The notes: generated by a model not told the origin, from the letters alone. A stretch of DNA of 64,000 nucleotides from an uncultured Actinomycetes bacterium (GCA_937876245.1 CALEGP010000016.1:1-64000), one strand, 5' to 3'; counted from the stretch's first letter, positions 21,267 through 31,218 are shown. A program made the numbers and translations.

Positions 21267-22756
21267 AAAATTTTTGTGGGTTGCCATTTTCCGAAAACTT
21301 TACGTAACTCGCCAACAATTTCTCCAACAGTGGCGTAGGCCTTAATCGCCGCGATTGTCGCAGGAACCACATTTTCATCTGCCTTCGCTGCAGCCAATAG
21401 ATTCGAAAGTGCCTGAGCTACATCCTTGTTATTGCGCTTAGCACGAAGAGCTTGAAGTGAGGCGACTTGCTCGGACTCACTCTTCGGATTAATTTCGAAA
21501 GGTTTAAATGGTGCAGACTCAGATTGAAATACATTTACCCCGACTACCTTCCTATCTCCTGCCTCGATCGCTTTCGTTAATTTATATGAATTCTCTGAAA
21601 TCTCATTTACGAAATATCCGTTATTGATGCACTCAAGAGCGCCTCCCCTTTTTTCAATATTATTTAGTAATTCCCAGATCTCTTTCTCTAAGGCATCGGT
21701 CATACGCTCTAACTCAAAGCTTCCAGCTAAAGGATCTGGGGTATCTAACACGCCGGTTTCAAAGGCAACAACTTGCTGTGTACGTAGGGCAAGTGTTGCT
21801 GCTTCTTCTGTTGGCACTCCTAGTGCTTCATCAAATGCAGAGACATGCATGGTTTGAATTCCACCAAGTGCTGCAGCCATCATTTCAATTGAAGTCCGAA
21901 CTACGTTATTCATTGACTGTTGAGCAGTCAATGAGGAACCAGCAGTGAAAGCAAAAATTCGCAATTTTTCCGAAGCAGGATCCTTAGCTTGGTAGTTTTC
22001 GCGCATAAGTTTTGCCCAAACACGTCTTGCCGCGCGAAACTTGGCAATTTCTGGCAGAAAATCAATATTTGAGGAAAGAAATGTAAAGAGCGTAGGTGCC
22101 ACAAAATCGACAGAAACGCCTCTTCTAATGGCTTCGTCCAAGTATTCGCGAGCATTTGCAAAAGTGAATGCAACTTCTTGCACTGCCGTAGATCCAGCCT
22201 CTCGAATGTGATATCCACTCATCGCCAAAGAAACCCATTTTGGTATTTTCGTAGCAATATGCTCAATGACATCGACTGAAAGTTTAAGCCCCGCTTCAGC
22301 CGGAAAGATTTGAGTACCTCGGGCAATGTATTCTTTGAGTACGTCGTTTTGAATAAACATACCAAATCTATTTGGATCCACATTTCTTTGTTCTGCGAGC
22401 GCGATAAACATCGCGGCCCAGATATAACCAATTGAATTGGCTGTAGTCCGAACTTGGCTTATATTCTCTAAAGGAATTCCATCCATCAAGATTTCAATGT
22501 CTGCTAGAGAATCGATGGCAACACCTACTCGGCCTACTTCTCCCAATGAAAGCGGATCGTCGGAATCCAGGCCTAATTGAGTTGGAAGGTCAAGTGCAAC
22601 GCTAAATCCGGTTAGGCCTTGCTCAAGAAGCATCTTAAATCGGGCATTTGTTTCGGCAGGAGTTCCAAAACCGCCATATTGACCCATTGTCCAAACTCCG
22701 GCATCTGGTTTAATTCCTCGAGTGTATGGGTACTCACCTGGATTTTCTAAGACCAT
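21263..22756 (-). CDS. Acyl-CoA mutase large subunit (methylmalonyl-/isobutyryl-CoA mutase superfamily), no B12 domain
   Basis: YPYTRG, WTMGQYGGFGT, GFSVALDLPTQLGLDSDDP, SGYHIREAGSTAVQE, EALGVPTEEAATLALRTQQV. Confidence 0.9.
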   Translation of the reverse strand: MVLENPGEYPYTRGIKPDAGVWTMGQYGGFGTPAETNARFKMLLEQGLTGFSVALDLPTQLGLDSDDPLSLGEVGRVGVAIDSLADIEILMDGIPLENISQVRTTANSIGYIWAAMFIALAEQRNVDPNRFGMFIQNDVLKEYIARGTQIFPAEAGLKLSVDVIEHIATKIPKWVSLAMSGYHIREAGSTAVQEVAFTFANAREYLDEAIRRGVSVDFVAPTLFTFLSSNIDFLPEIAKFRAARRVWAKLMRENYQAKDPASEKLRIFAFTAGSSLTAQQSMNNVVRTSIEMMAAALGGIQTMHVSAFDEALGVPTEEAATLALRTQQVVAFETGVLDTPDPLAGSFELERMTDALEKEIWELLNNIEKRGGALECINNGYFVNEISENSYKLTKAIEAGDRKVVGVNVFQSESAPFKPFEINPKSESEQVASLQALRAKRNNKDVAQALSNLLAAAKADENVVPATIAAIKAYATVGEIVGELRKVFGKWQPTKIF

Positions 22757-24316
22757 TTATTTACCCTCAGCCTCGAGTTGTTGCTTTAAGACTTTCTTAG
22801 CAATCTTGCCTGTTGAGTTTAAGGGAAACTCCGAAACAATCCGAAGGTCTTTAGGTTTCTTATACGAAGCCATCCGAGATTTGCAGTGTTCAAGAATTTG
22901 AGTTTTAAGCTCCCCGTGATCAACCGTTGAGCTCGGTATAAGAGTAACCATCGCAGTTACGCGCTGACCCCATTCATTGTCATGGATGCCCATTACGGCT
23001 ACTTCAAGCACATCAGGTATTTCGGCAATTACATCTTCGATCTCCCGAGGGTAAATGTTGTAGCCACCGCTAATAATCATGTCGCCTTTACGGTCTACCA
23101 AGTACAACCTATTATCGGCATCGATTCGGCCAAGATCACCAGTGTGCAACCAACCATCGCGGACTGCCTTCGTCACATTTGCATCTTCTCCGGCAGCGCC
23201 GTAATAACCACGCATTACGTGATCACCGCGCGTAATGACTTCACCGATCTCTCCCATTGGAACTTCTTTGCCATCTTCATCCACAATCAGAATTTCCACT
23301 CCAACACATGGGTTTCCAGCACTTGTGAGTAGCTCTGGATTTTGCGAAAGGCCAAGTGCATGGTCCTGTTCGCTTAAAACTGTTACTGGCGGAATGGCTT
23401 CCACAAGTCCGTAGTACTGGACCATTTTGGTGGTAATTTTTTCATGACATTGCTTAATTTGATCTGGTGGCATTGGTGCACCGGCATAGCCGAGCATGCG
23501 CAAATTGGCCATCTTTTCTTTGCTGATTCCATCCACCGCTAAAAGTCTGGCGACCATAGTTGGGACCAAGGCGGTTGCATTACCCCCACGATTTTGGATT
23601 ACATCAATAAATTCTTCTGGATCATATTTTGAAAGCACGATTTGTTTGGCACCAAATGTAAAATATGGGAGAACAAATAGCCCGCTGGTGTGAGTTACTG
23701 GACCGGCATGTACCCAACAATCGGTTTCATCTGGGACTCGCATCAAAATATCAGTAATAATATTATTTAAACTTGCAGTTCGGTTTCGATGTGTGCGAAT
23801 TGCGCCTTTTGGATTTCCGGTCGTACCAGAAGAGTAATTAAGAGAAACAATACTGTCTGGATCAATAGCAGTTGAAAAAGAGTGGGACTCTTGTTTTGCA
23901 AGGAATCCTTCATATGGCGTAGTGCCTTCATGTTCCCCGTGGATCAGAATTACGTGATCTACTAATTCCCGAACAGGGGCTGATTCATCCCAAAACTTAG
24001 CGTCCATAATTAAAACTTTGGCACCACAATCCTTTGTAATGCGAACCCAGTCATTTGGATGAAGTCGATAATTTAGCGCTACCCGACAGAGACCCGCTGT
24101 ACTAATACCTAGATCTGTTTCGATATAAGTGCGTTGATTTGATTGTAAGTCGAGCACCCTGTCTCCAGGAGTAAGCCCCAGCGCCTTCAAGCCTCGCGCC
24201 AACTGAAAAATACGAGAACCAATTTCACCGAATGTCATTGCCCCTTCAGAACTCTCAACCGCAATTCGATCGCGATACCTCCGACTTGACCTTGCTACGA
24301 GTGTCCCAACATCCAT
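22757..24316 (-). CDS. AMP-dependent acyl-CoA synthetase/ligase
   Basis: SLNYSSGTTGNPKGAIRTHRN, GWLHTGDLGRID, DMIISGGYNIYPREIED. Confidence 0.9.
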   Translation of the reverse strand: MDVGTLVARSSRRYRDRIAVESSEGAMTFGEIGSRIFQLARGLKALGLTPGDRVLDLQSNQRTYIETDLGISTAGLCRVALNYRLHPNDWVRITKDCGAKVLIMDAKFWDESAPVRELVDHVILIHGEHEGTTPYEGFLAKQESHSFSTAIDPDSIVSLNYSSGTTGNPKGAIRTHRNRTASLNNIITDILMRVPDETDCWVHAGPVTHTSGLFVLPYFTFGAKQIVLSKYDPEEFIDVIQNRGGNATALVPTMVARLLAVDGISKEKMANLRMLGYAGAPMPPDQIKQCHEKITTKMVQYYGLVEAIPPVTVLSEQDHALGLSQNPELLTSAGNPCVGVEILIVDEDGKEVPMGEIGEVITRGDHVMRGYYGAAGEDANVTKAVRDGWLHTGDLGRIDADNRLYLVDRKGDMIISGGYNIYPREIEDVIAEIPDVLEVAVMGIHDNEWGQRVTAMVTLIPSSTVDHGELKTQILEHCKSRMASYKKPKDLRIVSEFPLNSTGKIAKKVLKQQLEAEGK

Positions 24317-26406
24317 TAGTGCGTGCTCCGATCGTGTGAATTTAATGAACTAGCTGGTGGGGAGTAGGCAATATCGAGTACCCAAACCCCGTCTGGTAAG
24401 ACTGTTAACGGGTTAATATCTAACTCGCTTCCAATAGGCCAATCAACAACTGCATCCGTAATTCTCAGCACAGTTTCTATGAATGCCTCGCGATTTGAAG
24501 GTAAGCCACCACGTGCCCCAGCAAAAAGAATTGAGAGTCTTGTTTGATCAATCATTTCATTGACTATTTGTGCATCGACGGGGAGCAAGCGAATGGATAC
24601 ATCAGAGATAACTTCTGTCAATATCCCTCCAACTCCAATCGTCAAAACTTTCCCAAGCGAGCTTGAGGTAATTCCAACTAGTGTTTCAACTCCTTTAGGA
24701 ATATATGTCTCAACTAAAACTTTATTGGATTCAGATTTATTAGAACTAAGGTGCGACAATCTTTCATAAGTCTCGAGTGCGTTATCCTCTTGGATATCAA
24801 GGGCTACGCCACCTGCCTCGCTTTTGTGGAGCAACCCCGGTATTACGGCTTTCATAACTGAGCGGCCACCAACAGTTTTAACAGCGCCTAGGACGCTGCT
24901 TGAGTCGCTAACTACAAGAGACAGTGGAACTGGAATTCCCGTGGTCGATAGTGCGGCCTTCAATTGATCTTCGGTAACTTGGTCAGCAGGCGTGGCAAGT
25001 GGCTGGCAAAGCGGAGAACGGCTGACTTTTCTGGCAACTTTGGTCGAAGTGCGTAGAATTTCAAGAGCTCGTACTGCGCGTTCTGGGGTTGGAAAAACTG
25101 GAAGCTTTGCAGCCTTAAATAATTTATCCGCTTCTGGGGCCAGTGACTGCGAACCAGTTCTGGCAACAACTACTGGAATTTCTCGTACTGCGCGTACTGC
25201 GCTTAGAGCATTTGCAATTCTTTCAACATCACTGCCAACAAGTACGCAAAAAGTGGCAACGATCGCATCGACTTCTGGATCTTTCGTCAACACTTCGACG
25301 CAACGCTCAAATAGATCTGGAGCCGACATGACAGCGGCTGTCACATCGACCGGGTTCGATGTGTTCCCATAGCTAGGAACTATTTCATCCAATTCTTTAG
25401 TTGTTTGCGCTGAAAGTTTCGCGAGCGTCAAGCCATATTTTTCTAAGGCGTCGGTGCCAAGAATTCCGCTTCCGCCTGAAGTCGTGATGATGGCTACTCG
25501 ATTTCCTGTCATAGAAACTTTGCTTGCAAATATGCTTCCAGCATCCAAAAGGTGTTCAACATCATCTACTCTGACCGCACCTGAGGAACTAATCGCAGCA
25601 TCGATTACTCGGTCCTCCGTAGCCAGCGCTCCTGTATGAGAAGCTGCTGCTTCGGCGCCAGCGGCTGAGCGACCGGATTTCAATATCGCCGTAGGTTTCT
25701 TTGCTGCAATTTCATATAAGGCATCAATATCAGTAAGAGATTCGGCGTACATTAAAATCGCGTCGACATTTGTGTCATCGGCTAGAACCTTGGCAACTTC
25801 AAGCGCAGTTACATCTGCCTCATTTCCAGTCGTAACTACGTAACCAATTGGCAAACTCCGATCGACCGCCAGAGAGTAGATGCCATATCCAAGCGCACCA
25901 GATTGGCTCACTAGTGCGATGTTTCCGGCTTCAAGTGGAGTCGTTGGTCCGGAGAAAACGGGAGAGAATGTTGCGGCTAACTTTGAACTGCCCCCTACAG
26001 AACCAATGCAGTTAGGGCCAACTAATCTCATCCCTGATTTCTTCGCAATTTTTAGCAATTCCATTTGTGCAATTGCGCCTTGCTCGTCTGCTTCGGCGAA
26101 GCCAGAGGACATTACAATAGCCACGCCTACACCGGCCTCGGCGCAATCTTCCACGGCGCTCTTAACAAAATTTGCCGGAACCATTATTAGTGCCAAATCA
26201 ATTTTTCTCTTAATATCTTTCACATTTTCAATTACATTTAATCCTAAAATACTTCCGCCTTTTGGATTAACAGGAAAAATTTCGCCAGTAAACCCATACT
26301 TCTGTAAGTATTCCAACGGAAGCCTGCCCATTGCACCAACGCGCTCGGTGGCCCCGATAATTGCAACCGTCTTTGCTGCCCAGAGTGCGGAAATTGAATT
26401 GCTCAA
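24316..26406 (-). CDS. Acetate-CoA ligase family protein (ADP-forming, fused alpha/beta)
   Basis: VAIIGATERVGAMGRLPLEYL, VGPNCIGSV, VSQSGALGYGI, SHTGALA; C-terminal ATP-grasp. Confidence 0.9.
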   Translation of the reverse strand: MSNSISALWAAKTVAIIGATERVGAMGRLPLEYLQKYGFTGEIFPVNPKGGSILGLNVIENVKDIKRKIDLALIMVPANFVKSAVEDCAEAGVGVAIVMSSGFAEADEQGAIAQMELLKIAKKSGMRLVGPNCIGSVGGSSKLAATFSPVFSGPTTPLEAGNIALVSQSGALGYGIYSLAVDRSLPIGYVVTTGNEADVTALEVAKVLADDTNVDAILMYAESLTDIDALYEIAAKKPTAILKSGRSAAGAEAAASHTGALATEDRVIDAAISSSGAVRVDDVEHLLDAGSIFASKVSMTGNRVAIITTSGGSGILGTDALEKYGLTLAKLSAQTTKELDEIVPSYGNTSNPVDVTAAVMSAPDLFERCVEVLTKDPEVDAIVATFCVLVGSDVERIANALSAVRAVREIPVVVARTGSQSLAPEADKLFKAAKLPVFPTPERAVRALEILRTSTKVARKVSRSPLCQPLATPADQVTEDQLKAALSTTGIPVPLSLVVSDSSSVLGAVKTVGGRSVMKAVIPGLLHKSEAGGVALDIQEDNALETYERLSHLSSNKSESNKVLVETYIPKGVETLVGITSSSLGKVLTIGVGGILTEVISDVSIRLLPVDAQIVNEMIDQTRLSILFAGARGGLPSNREAFIETVLRITDAVVDWPIGSELDINPLTVLPDGVWVLDIAYSPPASSLNSHDRSTH

Positions 26407-26798
26407 AGGTTTGCGACTCCCTCAATTTCTAAAAGAGCTTGCTCATCCCAGAGGCGAGTTACGCCGACCAAAGTCATTGCTGGAAAGTTCTTGCCGATTA
26501 GTCGCTGCCAAATCTCTCCAATTTCACGAGAATTTGCCCGATAATCCGCAGGATCTACAGCATATATATTTAATTTAACAAGCTGGTCTGGAGTTCCACC
26601 GGCTTCGCTAAGTGCGGTTAAAAGATTTGTCATTACTTTTTCGAATTGCTCAACAATTCCACTGCCTTCTATGACTCCCTCTTTGTTTAGTGAAGTTTGT
26701 CCGGCAAGGAAGACAATTTTGCCACCATCTACGACAACTGCATGGGAGAACCCAATAGCCGGGGCTAAATTTTCTGGGTTAATTTTCTTCGCCGACAT
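26403..26798 (-). CDS. RidA/YjgF family protein (enamine/imine deaminase candidate)
   Basis: GFSHAVVVDGGKIVFLAGQTSLN, VKLNIYAVD, PAMTLVGVTRLWDEQALLEIEGVA. Confidence 0.9.
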   Translation of the reverse strand: MSAKKINPENLAPAIGFSHAVVVDGGKIVFLAGQTSLNKEGVIEGSGIVEQFEKVMTNLLTALSEAGGTPDQLVKLNIYAVDPADYRANSREIGEIWQRLIGKNFPAMTLVGVTRLWDEQALLEIEGVANL

Positions 26799-26799
26799 A

Positions 26800-27549
26800 T
26801 TATTCTCCTTTTATAATTTCTGCTTGGCCAGTTACATTTGGTTTGGCAATATATGCAATTGCTGCTGCTGCAACTTCGTGGGGGGTTAGGAACCTAGCGC
26901 CAGGAAGTTTAGCAACTAGCGCTGCTTTAACATCTTCGAAATTTTTTCCTGTTCTCTTTGCGGCTGCCTCAAGTGATCGCATGGTCAATGGGGTGTCAAC
27001 ATAACTTGGGCAAACTGCATTCACTGTGATGCCATGCTTCGCTAACTCAGCTGCTGCGGATCGAACCAAGCCAATCACTCCATGTTTTGCGGCGGTATAA
27101 GCTGAAACATTTGCCTCGCCTTCAAGGCCGGCTGTGCTTGCAATGACAATTACTCGGCCAAATCCAGCGGCCTTCATTGTTGGAACACATGCACGCAAAT
27201 ACTGAAACGGCGCAGTCAAATTTATGGCGATTGAATCTTCCCAAATCTTGTTAGTGGTATTTTCAATTGGGGCTGCGCTGCCATCGCCGGCATTTAAAAT
27301 TAGAACATCGATTCCACCCCAAGCTGAAACGACATTTGATATTGCATCTTCCGCGCTTTGCGGGGCAGTAACATCCGCAGGAATTATTAAAGTCTTATTT
27401 GAACGTCCAGCAACAATTGTTTCTAAATCGCTGGCAGTTCTTGCCGTAAGAGCCACGCTATGTCCGGCATCCAAGAGCTGGACTGCAATTTGCTCGCCAA
27501 TTCCGCGGCTTGCGCCGGTAACAAGAACTCGAAGAGGGGTATTGCTCAT
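26800..27549 (-). CDS. SDR family oxidoreductase (3-hydroxyacyl dehydrogenase-like)
   Basis: VTGASRGIGEQIA, LNAGDG, SAYTAAKHGVIGL, internal start MSNTPLRV preferred. Confidence 0.88.
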   Translation of the reverse strand: MSNTPLRVLVTGASRGIGEQIAVQLLDAGHSVALTARTASDLETIVAGRSNKTLIIPADVTAPQSAEDAISNVVSAWGGIDVLILNAGDGSAAPIENTTNKIWEDSIAINLTAPFQYLRACVPTMKAAGFGRVIVIASTAGLEGEANVSAYTAAKHGVIGLVRSAAAELAKHGITVNAVCPSYVDTPLTMRSLEAAAKRTGKNFEDVKAALVAKLPGARFLTPHEVAAAAIAYIAKPNVTGQAEIIKGE

Positions 27550-27624
27550 GAATTCTCCGTTCATTTGCAAATCAGTTTCGAATTTGGGCTTTCGTATTTC
27601 TTCCGATAGGCAATAATACGCTAT

Positions 27625-28806
27625 ATGAACCAGAGAGAAGTAATCATTGCTGAGGCAGTCCGAACCCCTTTTGGCAGGTATTTTGGCGGACTAGCAAAAG
27701 TCAGGCCCGATGATTTGCTGGGTTTTACCCTAAAAGCTCTCGTTGCAAAAATTCCAAAACTTGATCTAACGCGAATTGATGATGTAATGATCGGTGATTC
27801 AAATGGCGCCGGTGAAGACAACCGAAATGTCGCAAGAATGGGTTCGTTGTTGGCAGGGTTTCCTGACACCGTGCCAGGCGTCACAATAAATAGATTGTGT
27901 GGTTCAGGAGCAGAAGCAATAATCCAAGCCTCACGTGCAATTCGAAGTGGTGATAGTGATTACATAATCGCTGGTGGTGTCGAAGTTATGAGTAGAGCAC
28001 CATGGATTGTGGAACGCACAAGTAAGGAAGAACCTGAGGAGCCAATTTATAACCAATCAACGGTTGGTTGGCGAATGACAAATCCGCTGTTCCCGCCACA
28101 ATGGACTAGAAGTCTCGGCCGTTGTTCCGAGGAGGTAGCGGAGCGATTCAATATTTCAAGACAGGCTCAGGATGAATGGGCCCACCGATCGCATCAACTT
28201 GCTTCGGATGCTTGGCGTAAAAATCTTCATAGCGAATTTGTAACACCATTTGGCGAGGTGATAATTGATGAATCAATTCGAGCAGATGGAACTTTAGAAA
28301 AATTGTCCGCGCTGCCTTCTGTTTTTTCTGAATCTGGCGCCGGCACTGCTGGAAATTCTTCTCCGCTAAATGATGGCAGTGTTGCGATGTTAATCACCGA
28401 TAGCGCGGGATGTAAGAATTTAGGACTCGCTGGAATCGGGCGAGTTCTTGGAGCTCAAGTCACAGCGACGACACCAAATGAGTTTTCCCTTGCGCCAATA
28501 TCTGCAATTCATAAAGTCCTGGCTCGTGCTGGTAAAAAAATTAGTGACGTTAAAGTTTGGGAGATCAATGAAGCGTTCGCCTCAATGGTTCTAACTGTTT
28601 TGCACGAAATCCCTGAAATCAGCGTAGATAAAGTGAATGTGAATGGGGGTGCTATTGCCATCGGGCATCCAGTTGGGGCTTCTGCGGCGCGAGTCATAGT
28701 TGATTGTGCCCGTGAATTAAAACGACAGGGTGGCGGAATTGGTATTGCTGCGGCATGTATCGGGGTTGGACTTGGCGTCGCTGTTGTAATTGAAGTGAAA
28801 GGGTAA
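27625..28806 (+). CDS. Thiolase (acetyl-CoA acyltransferase / beta-ketoadipyl-CoA thiolase type)
   Basis: NRLCGSGAEAI, NEAFASMV, GGAIAIGHPVGASAARV, AACIGVGLGVAVV. Confidence 0.93.
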   Translation: MNQREVIIAEAVRTPFGRYFGGLAKVRPDDLLGFTLKALVAKIPKLDLTRIDDVMIGDSNGAGEDNRNVARMGSLLAGFPDTVPGVTINRLCGSGAEAIIQASRAIRSGDSDYIIAGGVEVMSRAPWIVERTSKEEPEEPIYNQSTVGWRMTNPLFPPQWTRSLGRCSEEVAERFNISRQAQDEWAHRSHQLASDAWRKNLHSEFVTPFGEVIIDESIRADGTLEKLSALPSVFSESGAGTAGNSSPLNDGSVAMLITDSAGCKNLGLAGIGRVLGAQVTATTPNEFSLAPISAIHKVLARAGKKISDVKVWEINEAFASMVLTVLHEIPEISVDKVNVNGGAIAIGHPVGASAARVIVDCARELKRQGGGIGIAAACIGVGLGVAVVIEVKG

Positions 28807-28815
28807 AGTGCTCAC

Positions 28816-29619
28816 ATGATTGAGATTAAAGATTTCACAGATGTGACGTATTCCGTTGATTCAAAGGTAGGAATTATCACGATAAACCGTCCTGATCGTT
28901 ACAACGCCCTTCGTGGACGCACTGTCGATGAACTTCTTGCAGCATTTAAGTATGCCTGGGTAGATCAGAGCGTTGGAGCAGTTATTTTTACTGGTGCTGG
29001 TGAGAAAGCATTTTGTACTGGCGGTGACCAAAAGGAACGTGCTGCTACTGGTGGTTATGGTGAGACTGAAACAGGAATGTTTGAAATCGAATCTCTACAC
29101 AAATTAATCCGGGCAATTCCAAAACCTGTAATTGCTGCAGTAAATGGCTTTGCAATCGGCGGGGGTCATGTTTTGCACGTTCTCTGTGATCTTTCAATCG
29201 CATCGACAAATGCGAGATTTGGCCAAGTAGGTCCGCGCGTTGGATCATTTGATGCCGGCTTTGGTTCAGCTTACCTAGCTCGTGTTGTCGGCGAAAAGAG
29301 GGCTCGTGAAATTTGGTTCTTATGCGAACAGTACGATCCAGAAACTGCAGAGCGCTGGGGATTAGTAAATAAAGTAGTTGCTCCTGATCAGTTGATGCCA
29401 GCATCTATGGAGTGGGCGAAAAAAGTCTCTGCGCTATCGCCAACTGCACTAAAAGTGTTGAAGCATTCCTTTAACGCAGACTCGGATCACATTATGGGAA
29501 TTCAATCTCTAGCTTTTGACGTTCTTGATCTTTATACCAAGACCGAGGAATCAAAAGAAGGCGGCGCTGCTTTTACAGAAAAGCGAGCGCCTGATTACTC
29601 AAAATTCCGAGAGAATTAA
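28816..29619 (+). CDS. Enoyl-CoA hydratase/isomerase family, MenB/BadI-like (2-ketocyclohexanecarboxyl-CoA hydrolase candidate)
   Basis: DRYNALRGRTVDELLAAFKYAW, FCTGGDQKERAATGGYG, FGQVGPRVGSFDAGFGSAYLARVVGEKRAREIWFLCEQYD. Confidence 0.85.
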   Translation: MIEIKDFTDVTYSVDSKVGIITINRPDRYNALRGRTVDELLAAFKYAWVDQSVGAVIFTGAGEKAFCTGGDQKERAATGGYGETETGMFEIESLHKLIRAIPKPVIAAVNGFAIGGGHVLHVLCDLSIASTNARFGQVGPRVGSFDAGFGSAYLARVVGEKRAREIWFLCEQYDPETAERWGLVNKVVAPDQLMPASMEWAKKVSALSPTALKVLKHSFNADSDHIMGIQSLAFDVLDLYTKTEESKEGGAAFTEKRAPDYSKFREN

Positions 29620-30326
29620 TTCTCACCTTCTTGGGCCACTGCATAATTCGTAATTTCAGTTCTAATATCCCAAAGTTCCGGAAAGAATGTAAAGCTATTA
29701 AGTCTGGCAAGAATCTCAACCGGAGTCCCTTGAGTTCCTGAGACTTTCAGCCCAATGCTTCTTTCAACTAATTTAAAGTGACGGCTACGCCATAGATACA
29801 TTCGTTCATCGAGTTCGACAAGGGCTTCGGCTAGTAGATAAAGATCTTCAAACTCAGTGTGGCGAACGAAAAGTTGAAGTAATTCAATATTTTCTTTTGC
29901 TAGCAAGCGGGTGAATTCGATTCCTAAACCAGGGATAGCTTTTCGAATGGAATTCATTCCTGGTGAATCAAATCCTGAGCCGTGACCCAGCGCCCTGCGC
30001 ACCTGCTGGTAATCCCATGGCGACATTTGTTCCAACATATCTAATGCCTCATGGCAATACTTAATAGAAAGCATCATCCTTGGGAATAGGCGAAGTGCTG
30101 GCCGAATTTCGTCCCTTTTTAGATAATCAAGAGCTTGCTCTGCTTCCGCCGTACATAGCTTCAACCATAGTTCTGATGATTGATGAACTACCGCAAATAG
30201 CAATTCGTCCCGGTGCTTCCAAGTATCTGGGCCTTTTTGCAAGCTTAGTAATTCGCTGGTGCGAAGATAGCGCTCATAGTCGGTGCCTTCTGCGCCTTTG
30301 AGAATTTGATCTGGACCATAGCTCAT
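29616..30326 (-). CDS. kynA: Tryptophan 2,3-dioxygenase
   Basis: TDYERYLRTSELLSLQ, HRDELLFAVVHQSSELWLKL, GFDSPGMNSIRKAIPG, WRSRHFKLVERSIG, SFTFFPELWDIRTEI. Confidence 0.88.
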   Translation of the reverse strand: MSYGPDQILKGAEGTDYERYLRTSELLSLQKGPDTWKHRDELLFAVVHQSSELWLKLCTAEAEQALDYLKRDEIRPALRLFPRMMLSIKYCHEALDMLEQMSPWDYQQVRRALGHGSGFDSPGMNSIRKAIPGLGIEFTRLLAKENIELLQLFVRHTEFEDLYLLAEALVELDERMYLWRSRHFKLVERSIGLKVSGTQGTPVEILARLNSFTFFPELWDIRTEITNYAVAQEGEN

Positions 30327-30344
30327 ATTTCTTTTTTCCTATCT

Positions 30345-31121
30345 TTAGTTTGGCATCAATCGGCCACCGTTAACGTCGAGAACGGTGCCGGTGATGTATG
30401 AGGATTCGTCGCTTGCTAAGAATAAAACTGGATTTACACATTCTTGAAGTTCTGGCATTCGACCAAGTGGAATCCCATTAATTACCTCGGCCTGATCGGT
30501 TGCAGACATTTCGCTAAACATTCCTTCAAGTCGATCAGTTAAGAACAAACCAGGCGCAATTGCATTGACTCGAATATTAAACTCGCCAACTTCTTTTGCT
30601 AAACGACGAGTAAGTCCCAAAATCGCAGCCTTCGCGGTTGCGTATGGAACTCCGGTTACTGGACTTGCGCTGCGTCCACCAATCGATGAAAAAGTTACTA
30701 TTGAGCCCCCTCCAACTTTTTTCATATGTGGAATCACTGCTCGGACAGAATTAAATGTTCCCTTTACGTTGACATCTAAAACTAAATCAAAATCATCATC
30801 TGAAATTTCTGCTAAATCGCGAGGTGTCCCAAGTGATCCACCTGCGGCAGCGATTAGAACATCCACACTCCCAAGAACTTTTGCCAGTTCATCAACTGCC
30901 CTAGTCACAGATTTGGAATCACGGACATCAACTACCTGTCCAGCGCTCTTAACTCCACCTGCTTTTAATTCTGAAACCAGTTCTGTGATTGCGACTTCGT
31001 TCGTATCCAATATTCCTACAGATCCCCCTTGGGATGCGACAGTTCTTGCTATCTGACTGCCCAGGCCACCAGCTCCACCTGTTATGAGAAAGCTCTTGCC
31101 TTTAAAGCGTTCGGAATTCAT
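30345..31121 (-). CDS. SDR family oxidoreductase (acyl-CoA/alcohol dehydrogenase candidate)
   Basis: LITGGAGGLGSQIA, AAGGSLG, VPYATAKAAILGLTRRLAKEVG; internal start MNSERFKG preferred. Confidence 0.87.
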   Translation of the reverse strand: MNSERFKGKSFLITGGAGGLGSQIARTVASQGGSVGILDTNEVAITELVSELKAGGVKSAGQVVDVRDSKSVTRAVDELAKVLGSVDVLIAAAGGSLGTPRDLAEISDDDFDLVLDVNVKGTFNSVRAVIPHMKKVGGGSIVTFSSIGGRSASPVTGVPYATAKAAILGLTRRLAKEVGEFNIRVNAIAPGLFLTDRLEGMFSEMSATDQAEVINGIPLGRMPELQECVNPVLFLASDESSYITGTVLDVNGGRLMPN

Positions 31122-31199
31122 ATCGCTAACCCTAACTCCCAAAGTGGCTAATACCAATGCCCCTTTAGGACTGGCACAAAAAGGATACCTCACCTATTA

Positions 31200-31213
31200 T
31201 TGACGATAGTCAA
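31200..31213. promoter_or_regulatory. Candidate operator TTGACGATAGTCAA between SDR-kynA and the anthraniloyl-CoA monooxygenase gene
   Basis: Palindromic; TTGAC/GTCAA arms with 4-bp spacer; repeated at three other promoters in the window. Confidence 0.65.
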
Positions 31214-31218
31214 ATAAC

